9,192 nucleotides of DNA from Lachnospiraceae bacterium (lineage in GTDB: Bacteria > Bacillota > Clostridia > Lachnospirales > Lachnospiraceae): NCBI GenBank assembly GCA_009774375.1, contig VSNO01000097.1, positions 8,232 through 17,423 on the forward strand, written 5' to 3'. Positions 1-5,867 of the stretch are shown here, piece after piece. Both the position numbers and the translations under genes were made by a program. Position 1 is the first letter of the stretch. Each line of letters opens with the position of its first letter. The notes under the pieces are model-generated. The model was given only the letters and a program-made list of their open reading frames with translations. It was not told the origin of the DNA and made no database searches.

Positions 1-1
1 C

Positions 2-559
2 GCGCGCGGCACCGCCAACCACGGAGCCCGCGAGCTCCCGCCTGCCAAGGACAGACACCCGGACCCGCCCGCTGTGACGCACCGGCTGCAACACGGAGAG
101 ATCCCCTGCCGTGTCACGCACAACGACACGAAGCTGAACAATGTTCTGATCGATACCCGGTCAGGGGAGGCGGTGTGCGTTATCGACCTGGATACGGTGA
201 TGCCGGGCACTGCGGTATTTGACTTTGGCGATTCGATCCGCTTCGGCGCCAACACGGCGGAGGAGGATGAGAGGGACTTAAGCAAAGTATCGCTCTCGCT
301 TCCGCTGTATGAGGCATATGTGAGCGGATTTCTCGAGGGCTGTGCAGGCAGTCTGACAGATGCGGAGATCCGCCTGCTGCCGTGGGGCGCAAAGCTGATG
401 ACGCTGGAGTGCGGCATGCGCTTTCTGACCGACTATCTGGAGGGTGACAGATATTTCCGGATCCACAGGCCGGAGCACAATCTGGATCGCGCCAGAACGC
501 AGTTTGCGCTGGTGGCGGATATGGAACGGAAATGGGATGTGATGAAACGGTTCGTGTGA
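2..559 (+). CDS. N-acetylhexosamine 1-kinase-like phosphotransferase (APH fold), 5' end missing
   Basis: C-terminal part of a cytosolic small-molecule kinase of the aminoglycoside-phosphotransferase fold, closest by recall to the N-acetylhexosamine 1-kinase (NahK) group once annotated as mucin-desulfation proteins. These make sugar 1-phosphates from GlcNAc/GalNAc in host-glycan salvage. The frame is open from base 2 to the TGA at 557-559, about 185 codons, so the gene enters from outside; the GTG at 74 is internal. Seen: the Brenner-type catalytic motif HNDTKLNN (His codon at 119, catalytic Asp at 125-127), then the metal-binding stretch VIDLDTVMPG, then conserved helices including KLMTLECGMRFLTDYL and the HNLDRARTQF tail. 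The family is usually about 350-370 residues, so roughly half is absent. It is convergent with the sulfatase gene. The exact sugar substrate is inferred; another APH-type sugar kinase is possible. Confidence 0.85.
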   Translation, partial: ARGTANHGARELPPAKDRHPDPPAVTHRLQHGEIPCRVTHNDTKLNNVLIDTRSGEAVCVIDLDTVMPGTAVFDFGDSIRFGANTAEEDERDLSKVSLSLPLYEAYVSGFLEGCAGSLTDAEIRLLPWGAKLMTLECGMRFLTDYLEGDRYFRIHRPEHNLDRARTQFALVADMERKWDVMKRFV

Positions 560-561
560 TG

Positions 562-593
562 AACATGCCCCTGGGTGATCCAGGGGGCATGTT
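562..593 (+). terminator. Hairpin terminator after the kinase gene
   Basis: An inverted repeat starts 3 bases after the kinase stop: AACATGCCCCTGG pairs with CCAGGGGGCATGTT across a short GTGAT loop, giving about 13 base pairs with one bulged G. The following bases (CCTTGTCTG) are only moderately T-rich, so efficiency is uncertain. It lies between convergent genes. The minus-strand side has no T-run after the stem, so it best fits termination of the plus-strand kinase. Confidence 0.6.
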
Positions 594-621
594 CCTTGTC
601 TGTATCCGGCAGTTTGTCTTT

Positions 622-2124
622 TTATTCCGAGATGCATTGTCCTTTTTTCCGGGTGGCCTCTTTCATGGCAAGTCCGGTATTATAATCTAACTGGCGGGGT
701 TCATATTCTTCATTTTCTCTCTGCCGGGTCATCAGGCGGCTGTTCCAGGTCTTGTCCGCGGGATAGCTGTTCCAGGGGCGGTTTTCCCAGTAGTATCCGC
801 GGAACGGGTCGCGGGTTTCGTACATGTTGTCGAGCAGCGCTTCGTGCAGGCGTTTCTTTTCAGCATCCAGCGAAGCGTCGAGGATCCGGTTCTTCATCTC
901 ATCCGGATCGTTTTGCAGGTCATAGAGCTCATCGGAGGTCATCAGGTTGATGACCAGCTTATATCGCCCGTCAAAGACACAGCGGACAGGCTGATAACCG
1001 CCAAAACCGTCGTGGTCGACCTCATACCGCCCGAATTCCATAAAGACGTAATCGTTTGTCCGATGTCCCGTTTTCAGCTCCTCATAGATGCTTTTTCCCT
1101 CGAAGACCTTTGGCTTGGGCACCCCGAAGATATCGCATAGGGTGGGTGCCAGGTTGATGTGGGAGACCGGGTTGGGGTCAACCTGGTTCCGGCCAAAGCC
1201 GCGCACGATGAACGGAATGTGGGTGATCTCCTCGTACATGGCGGGTCCCTTGGCAGTCAGGGAGTGGGAGTAGAGCATATCGCCGTGGTCGGAGGTGTAG
1301 ATGACGACTGCGTCGCTGGCATAGTCGTTCACGGCCTTCAACACGCGCCCGATCTCATAGTCCGCAAAGCTGTTACAGCCCAGGAAGTATTTGAACCGCA
1401 TGGAAAAATCAGGCGATGCCGCTTTCATGTAGTCGTCGCCCGCCCAGATCCTGTGGTGCTCGGGTTTGTCTTCCAGGGTATCGAGCAGGTTGGCCTTGCG
1501 GGAAAATTCATAATCTTCATATCGCTGCCAGAATTCCCTGGGACAGAGGCTGGGGCCGTGGGGCTCGTCATAGGAGACCACCAGAAAGTAGTCGTCGTCC
1601 AGATCATGGTGTTTCTGCAGGAAATCGATCGCCTTGTCGGAACAGCGGTGTCCGAAGGTGAACTCCGCCTTGATGTCATGGGTCTCCATGCTGTGGGTCT
1701 GGCGGGAAAGATAGCGCTCCTCGGGCGTGAGTTCGTCCAGGTAATTGCGCATGTCGTACCAGTAATCGGGATCCCAGCCGTCCGCGCATCTGCCAAGCCC
1801 GAAGTAGTCGCCTCCGTCCAGATGCCACTTTCCGATGTAGGCGCTGTGGATGCCGTGGTCGCTCAGCCGGCGTCCGATATTCTGGACATTGTCGGACAGT
1901 CCCATGCAGTTTGACCAGCCGGCGCAGGAGTGGGGATAAGTCCCGGTGAAGATGGCGGAGCGCGCGGGCTGGCAGACGGGCTGTGTGGTGTACGCCTGTT
2001 CAAAGCGGATCCCGTCCGCGGCAAGCTGGTCCAGATTGGGCGTGATCATGCCGGGGTTGCCATAGCAGCCCAGCATGTCGGTGCGGGTTGTGTCAGTCAT
2101 GATCAGTATCACTTTTTTACTCAT
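622..2124 (-). CDS. Cys-type sulfatase, predicted cytosolic
   Basis: A 500-residue sulfatase of the alkaline-phosphatase superfamily that would hydrolyse a sulfate ester. Seen in order: metal ligand region MTDTTRTD near residue 11; formylglycine signature C51-Q-P-A-R55 inside PVCQPARSAIFTGTYPH; GKWHL (K99, H101); DEPHGP (H189); TSDHGD (D279, H280); and AKGP (K292). The position after the first Asp is Thr rather than a second Asp, a variant also seen in other family members. Maturation needs a formylglycine-generating enzyme (an anSME in anaerobes), not in this window. The N-terminus runs straight into the catalytic fold with no hydrophobic leader, so the enzyme should act in the cytosol on imported sugars. 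The ATG is preceded by AAAGGAG at 2135-2141. It lies 57 bases downstream of the response regulator in the same direction, probably co-transcribed. Substrate cannot be read from sequence; a sulfated mucin or glycosaminoglycan sugar is inferred. Confidence 0.93.
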   Translation of the reverse strand: MSKKVILIMTDTTRTDMLGCYGNPGMITPNLDQLAADGIRFEQAYTTQPVCQPARSAIFTGTYPHSCAGWSNCMGLSDNVQNIGRRLSDHGIHSAYIGKWHLDGGDYFGLGRCADGWDPDYWYDMRNYLDELTPEERYLSRQTHSMETHDIKAEFTFGHRCSDKAIDFLQKHHDLDDDYFLVVSYDEPHGPSLCPREFWQRYEDYEFSRKANLLDTLEDKPEHHRIWAGDDYMKAASPDFSMRFKYFLGCNSFADYEIGRVLKAVNDYASDAVVIYTSDHGDMLYSHSLTAKGPAMYEEITHIPFIVRGFGRNQVDPNPVSHINLAPTLCDIFGVPKPKVFEGKSIYEELKTGHRTNDYVFMEFGRYEVDHDGFGGYQPVRCVFDGRYKLVINLMTSDELYDLQNDPDEMKNRILDASLDAEKKRLHEALLDNMYETRDPFRGYYWENRPWNSYPADKTWNSRLMTRQRENEEYEPRQLDYNTGLAMKEATRKKGQCISE

Positions 2125-2181
2125 AGAATCTGTTCTCCTTTCACGAGCGTCTGTTGATAACAGGTTGTTATTGATAGTTCC

Positions 2182-3798
2182 TCAGTCCTGATTCAATCTG
2201 TGCCGGCATTCATAATTCTTTGGGGAAATACCAGTTACTTTCTTGAATACTTTGCTGAAGTAATAGGCATTTTCAAACCCCAGCTGGTTTGCGATCTCAT
2301 AGATCAGGTACTGGCCGGAATCGATCAGTTCTTTGGCGTGTTCGATCTTTACCTCGGCAATATAGTCCGATACAGTCCGGTTCGTGCAGCTGCTGAAGGA
2401 GGTGCTCAGGTAACCGGAGCTGATCTTTAAATATTCTGCGATGTCTGACAATGTCAGCTTTTCCCTGTAATGCTCATGGATGTAGCGCTTTGCCATATGG
2501 ACAAACTTGTCGGAACGTTTTTCTTTCCGCTCGGTCAGCAGCGTGCATATCTTCTCGCAGAAGCTGTTCTGCCACTGCAGGATGTCGTCCAGGCTGCCCA
2601 GCCGCGACAGCTGTTCCGCGATATCGATGCTGTATGGAAAGGCATTCTCCTCAAAGGCATCGTTCTGCAGCAGATCGTGCAGGTAGGAATAGATATTGAT
2701 GCAGGCGCTGACTGCCTGTGTTTTGTCCGGTTTGTACTGTGTAAACAGTTCGGAGAGCTCGCGAAAGATCTCCCTCAGATCCTGGCTTTCATTTTCCAGC
2801 ACGGCGGCCGACATGGATTTCTTCAGGAAATTGATATTAAATTCCCGCTGTGCAGGCGGCCGGAGGCGGGATTCCTGATCTTTGTAAAAGGCGATGCGCA
2901 GCGAAGAATCATAGTAGCAGCGGTTCAGGGCGGACTGCGCTTCGCGGAGAGCCTCGGGAAGCATGGATATGCCGGCCTTTTTCAGACTGATGCCGAACAG
3001 GGCAGTCAGGGCGAAATAAGTGCTGAGAGCCACGTTGACCTTCGTGCAGAATTCCGAGAGGGATTTCTCCGTACTGCTTTCCGGCTTCGGACAGACGACA
3101 AGGAGCAGGGTGTCCTTGTGCGGCATCAGTATGGTGTGGCTGGAAAAATAGCGCCCCCCGATTCCGCTGACGATATCCTGAAGCTGGCTGGAGATAAACT
3201 GGAAGTCGTAGGCTTCTGTGTGGCCGAAAAGGATCTGCTCCGGTTTCATCTGCAGTAAGATCAGACAGGCGTCCTGATACCGGTCCGATATTTCCGGGTT
3301 GGAGGGCAGTTCATGGTCTGCCGGTGACAGGATGAGCTGTGAAAAATAATTGCGCTCCTGCTGTTCCTGCGTGTCTTTTAGCAGCAGTGAGTACAGTTCC
3401 TTGTTGTGATGGCTCTCCATGCGGGAACAGTGTTCCTTGGCTCTGTCCAGCGCCTGGATCAGCGTCTGCGGCTGGAGATCCAGCTTCACCAGATAATCAA
3501 TGGCACCCAGGCGCACAGCCTGTTTTGCCAGTTGAAAGTCCTCCAGGTTGGTGAGGAAGATGAATGCAAACTCACAGTGTTTTTCCTGGCAGGCTTCGAT
3601 CAGCTCCAGTCCGTTCATGACTGGCATGCGGATATCCGTGATGATGATATCCGGCTGGGTTTCCAGGATCATGTCGATGGCGTCATGTCCGTTCGTGGCT
3701 TTTCCCACGATACAGCAGTCATGTTCCTCCCAGCAGATCAGCGACGCGATGCCGGCCAGGATCAGGGGTTCATCGTCAATCAGAATGATTCGGTACAT
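2182..3798 (-). CDS. Two-component response regulator, REC plus AraC-type DNA-binding domain (YesN-like)
   Basis: A 538-residue cytosolic transcription regulator. Residues 1-120 are a receiver domain: acidic pocket DDE at 9-11, phospho-acceptor D55 in ITDIRMPVMNG, switch T83, and K105 in DYLVKLD. A long middle segment of about 300 residues, typical of YesN-like regulators, has no motif I recognise. The last 105 residues hold two helix-turn-helix units of the AraC/XylS type (LSDIAEYLKISSGYL and IYEIANQLGFENAYYFSKVFKKVTGISP). The first HTH is followed by SFSSCTNRT, a departure from the usual FKKETG-like sequence, while the second is canonical. The start ATG has AAAGGAG upstream at 3810-3816 with 11-base spacing. 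It sits 45 bases downstream of the histidine kinase, its likely partner, and upstream of the sulfatase gene. Targets are inferred to be its own operon and nearby transport or degradation genes. Confidence 0.95.
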   Translation of the reverse strand: MYRIILIDDEPLILAGIASLICWEEHDCCIVGKATNGHDAIDMILETQPDIIITDIRMPVMNGLELIEACQEKHCEFAFIFLTNLEDFQLAKQAVRLGAIDYLVKLDLQPQTLIQALDRAKEHCSRMESHHNKELYSLLLKDTQEQQERNYFSQLILSPADHELPSNPEISDRYQDACLILLQMKPEQILFGHTEAYDFQFISSQLQDIVSGIGGRYFSSHTILMPHKDTLLLVVCPKPESSTEKSLSEFCTKVNVALSTYFALTALFGISLKKAGISMLPEALREAQSALNRCYYDSSLRIAFYKDQESRLRPPAQREFNINFLKKSMSAAVLENESQDLREIFRELSELFTQYKPDKTQAVSACINIYSYLHDLLQNDAFEENAFPYSIDIAEQLSRLGSLDDILQWQNSFCEKICTLLTERKEKRSDKFVHMAKRYIHEHYREKLTLSDIAEYLKISSGYLSTSFSSCTNRTVSDYIAEVKIEHAKELIDSGQYLIYEIANQLGFENAYYFSKVFKKVTGISPKNYECRHRLNQD

Positions 3799-3825
3799 AA
3801 GATAAGAAACTCCTTTATATCTGCA

Positions 3826-3855
3826 ATTCTATATTTCTAAATTCTATATTTCTAA
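3826..3855 (-). repeat. Perfect 15-bp tandem duplication over the histidine kinase stop codon
   Basis: The unit ATTCTATATTTCTAA occurs twice head-to-tail (3826-3840 and 3841-3855). On the coding strand each copy reads TTA GAA ATA TAG AAT, so the final Leu-Glu-Ile-stop of the kinase is followed in the same frame by a second copy with its own stop. This looks like a replication-slippage duplication. Confidence 0.9.
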
Positions 3856-5625
3856 TGGAAGCGAGACGGTAACGCAGGTGTAGACGCCGACCTCGCTTTC
3901 GATCGAAAGGCCGTATTCCTGACCGTACACCAGTTTGATACGGCGGTCCACATTTGGAAGGCCGATTCCGCTCATGTAATGTTTGGATACCCGGGAGGTA
4001 TCGGTCAGGAGACGGGCGATATTTTCCTGTGATATGCCCACGCCGTTGTCGCGGATGCTGATGTACAAAACCTCTTCCCGGGAGAAAATGTGGATCTGGA
4101 TCAGTCCGGGTTTTCCGCTCGGCTCGATGCCGGAAAAGATACTGTTCTCCACCAGCGGCTGCAGTGTCAGCTTGATGATATGGGCATTATACAGCGCGGG
4201 GTCATCCACGGTGATCTCAACGTCGAAGAGCTCGATATAGCGTATTTTTTCGATCGTGACATAATTATCGAGAAAATCCAGCTCCTGCCGGACCGTCACT
4301 TTTTCGTGAAATCCCTTTGCCATATTCTTCAGAAGGGATGAGAGGGCGGAGACCACTTTCACGATCCCCGCGTTGTGCTGCATCGTCGCGATCCACTTGA
4401 TGGAATCCAGGGTGTTATATAGAAAGTGGGGATTGATCTGCGCCTGCAGCATCTTGATCTCCAGGTTCATCTTTTCCTGTTCGTCCCGGATCCGGTTCTC
4501 CATGAGCACGGAGACATGGGAGGACATCTCGTTGATCTGCCGCCCGATGATCCCCAGTTCGTCATCGGACTCGATATCCGGATTTCTGTCAAAATTGCCG
4601 GCGGAGATCGCCTCCATGTGTCCGATCAGGCGCATGATGGGGCGCGTCAGATAGCGGGTAAACAGGAGGGATAAGGAAAATCCGATGACGATACAGGACA
4701 CAAAGACAAGGCCGACCGTCATCTGGATGGCGCCCGGGTTCAGCGCGATGTTTTTTAACGGCAGCACCTCACAGAGGATCAGTCCGCTGACGGACAGCCG
4801 TTCCCAGATAAAGATGCAGTCCGTGCCGGACAGGCTTGCCTTCACGCAGCCTGTCTGCTCCGGATGGATGTCCAGAACAGCCTGGATATCCGCCATGGAG
4901 AACGGTTCCATATTCATGCTGCTGACCGGAGAGTGATCGCTGGTCATGATAAGGACGGATTTGTCCTGCGACAATAGCTCCAGCGTATCCTGGAACAGTC
5001 TGGGTGAGAGGGTGAGGCAGACCCATGCATCGCGCGGCGATTCCTTCCTGGAATACTGGAGCGGCCGTATCAGCGGCAGAAGCTGGGGAATGGCTTTGGC
5101 GTTCAGGGGAAACGGATTGTCCCGGAGCGTCAGGGTGTATTCCTGCATATTTTTGTTGAGGAGCTCGTCAAACCAGGATGCTTTCATGATACAGTCCGCG
5201 TCGTTCGAGCTTCCGTAGGAGGTTCCTGCCTGTATGAAAAGAGACCCTTTCTCGTACACGGTTATTTTATGGATGTATTCATTGTATCCCGAGATGGCAC
5301 AGAGATCCCGCAGGACATTGGCGGCATAAATGCCGGATCCCTCGCCGGACCGGCTGACGCGTCCCGAGAGGAGGGAGGAGAGAAACAGGGACTTCCGCCC
5401 CGCGCAGTTCTGCACAATGTTGATGAGCTCGTCACAGGCGATCTCGATCCTCGAAGCGACGAGGTGCAGGCGGCTGGCAGAGTTTGCGGCCTCACTGTCA
5501 ATGACATCTTTTTTATAGAAAGAATAGGTGTAGACACTGATGAGGAACGCGATACAGACGATTACCAGGAGATTATATAAGATCATACGTTTTCGGAAGG
5601 TGATTGGTATTTTGTTCTTGTTCAT
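3844..5625 (-). CDS. Membrane sensor histidine kinase, YesM type (HAMP, His_kinase, HATPase_c)
   Basis: A 593-residue sensor kinase that phosphorylates the adjacent response regulator. Seen in order: transmembrane segment at about 14-36; an extracellular sensor region to about 298; a second membrane segment at about 299-323; a HAMP linker (RYLTRPIMRLIGHM onward) to about 377; a coiled-coil-like stretch; the phospho-acceptor His400 in LQAQINPHFLYNTLDSIKW, the YesM/LytS-family signature; N-box PLVENSIFSG (N494); G1 box DNGVGI; and G2 box GIGLPNVDRRI. The N-box follow-up SIFSG differs from the common AIKHG. The start is placed at 5625 because AAAGG (5635-5639) is 9 bases away. A start at 5634, three codons earlier, would abut that site with no spacing. 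It is the first gene of the minus-strand operon. Extracellular sensor domains of this group usually respond to glycans directly or through binding proteins; the ligand here is unknown. Confidence 0.94.
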   Translation of the reverse strand: MNKNKIPITFRKRMILYNLLVIVCIAFLISVYTYSFYKKDVIDSEAANSASRLHLVASRIEIACDELINIVQNCAGRKSLFLSSLLSGRVSRSGEGSGIYAANVLRDLCAISGYNEYIHKITVYEKGSLFIQAGTSYGSSNDADCIMKASWFDELLNKNMQEYTLTLRDNPFPLNAKAIPQLLPLIRPLQYSRKESPRDAWVCLTLSPRLFQDTLELLSQDKSVLIMTSDHSPVSSMNMEPFSMADIQAVLDIHPEQTGCVKASLSGTDCIFIWERLSVSGLILCEVLPLKNIALNPGAIQMTVGLVFVSCIVIGFSLSLLFTRYLTRPIMRLIGHMEAISAGNFDRNPDIESDDELGIIGRQINEMSSHVSVLMENRIRDEQEKMNLEIKMLQAQINPHFLYNTLDSIKWIATMQHNAGIVKVVSALSSLLKNMAKGFHEKVTVRQELDFLDNYVTIEKIRYIELFDVEITVDDPALYNAHIIKLTLQPLVENSIFSGIEPSGKPGLIQIHIFSREEVLYISIRDNGVGISQENIARLLTDTSRVSKHYMSGIGLPNVDRRIKLVYGQEYGLSIESEVGVYTCVTVSLPLEI

Positions 5626-5634
5626 CAGATGCAT

Positions 5635-5639
5635 CCTTT
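5635..5639 (-). promoter_or_regulatory. Ribosome binding site that sets the histidine kinase start
   Basis: AAAGG on the minus strand lies 9 bases before the ATG at 5625 but directly touches the ATG at 5634. Spacing therefore favours the downstream ATG (protein beginning MNKNK). Confidence 0.7.
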
Positions 5640-5666
5640 CTGAAGTTTGGTTTTCTTTATTATACT

Positions 5667-5695
5667 ATTATACAAAATGCAACGGGATTGTACAA
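5667..5695 (-). promoter_or_regulatory. Sigma-A-type promoter for the kinase-regulator-sulfatase operon
   Basis: On the minus strand, -35 TTGTAC (5690-5695) and -10 TATAAT (5667-5672, perfect match) are separated by 17 bases, with a TG just before the -10. A second TATAAT follows at 5659-5664 but has no good -35. The -35 overlaps a perfect palindrome at 5687-5696. Confidence 0.65.
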
Positions 5696-5717
5696 TAAAA
5701 TTATACAAGATATACAA
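5669..5717. repeat. Three TATACAA direct repeats in the divergent promoter region
   Basis: TATACAA occurs at 5669-5675, 5702-5708 and 5711-5717 (TTGTATA on the minus strand). The first overlaps the operon's -10. The last two are 9 bases apart. AraC-type regulators often bind direct repeats, so these could be sites for the response regulator, but in AT-rich DNA they may also be chance. Confidence 0.35.
5687..5696. promoter_or_regulatory. Palindrome ATTGTACAAT over the operon -35, possible operator
   Basis: A perfect 10-bp palindrome overlapping the -35 of the minus-strand promoter. A close relative, ATTGTTACAAT, sits in the malQ promoter 120 bases away. The position suggests regulator binding; no regulator is assigned. 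Confidence 0.4.
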
Positions 5718-5788
5718 AAAGTAACAGAATATGAAAAAAGTATATCTTTCGGGGTTCTGACAGGAATGACCAAATGATGCATTTCCAA

Positions 5789-5817
5789 TTGCATTTTCCG
5801 GCTTGTATTGTTACAAT
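5789..5817 (+). promoter_or_regulatory. Candidate malQ promoter, upstream option
   Basis: TTGCAT (5789-5794), 17-base spacer, TACAAT (5812-5817; five of six matches to TATAAT). The start of transcription would be near 5824, about 44 bases before the malQ ATG. A TGCATTT direct repeat (5778-5784 and 5790-5796) lies at its upstream edge. Confidence 0.5.
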
Positions 5818-5818
5818 A
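5806..5818. promoter_or_regulatory. Inverted repeat TATTGT-T-ACAATA in the malQ promoter, possible operator
   Basis: A perfect 6-1-6 inverted repeat covering the -10 of one candidate malQ promoter and the -35 of the other. Its core ATTGTTACAAT resembles the ATTGTACAAT palindrome over the divergent operon promoter, differing by one central base. Confidence 0.4.
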
Positions 5819-5836
5819 TAGTTGTATGATCATAAT
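5808..5836 (+). promoter_or_regulatory. Candidate malQ promoter, downstream option
   Basis: TTGTTA (5808-5813), 17-base spacer, CATAAT (5831-5836). This is an equally spaced alternative to the upstream pair; sequence alone does not decide which is used. Confidence 0.4.
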
Positions 5837-5867
5837 CTATTCTGTTATGTAAAGGAGAATTGTAATA

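Noticed and set aside
74..76. GTG as the start of the kinase gene
   Set aside because: The frame stays open to the window edge, family similarity continues upstream, and a start here would leave an incomplete kinase fold.
1159..1914. Long plus-strand open frame (251 codons) inside the sulfatase region
   Set aside because: It is antisense to a clear sulfatase with all active-site motifs. It has no ribosome binding site and its translation is Val/Gly-rich shadow sequence.
2149..2180. Weak hairpin ATAACA-GGT-TGTTAT between the response regulator and sulfatase
   Set aside because: Only about six AT-rich pairs with no T-run, so not a credible terminator or riboswitch; it is consistent with a continuous transcript.
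2470..3258. Plus-strand open frame (262 codons) across the response regulator
   Set aside because: Antisense shadow of the regulator coding sequence, with no recognisable domain and no initiation signal.
5635..5867. CcpA-type cre site in the divergent promoter region
   Set aside because: No sequence close to the TGWAANCGNTNWCA consensus was found by eye.
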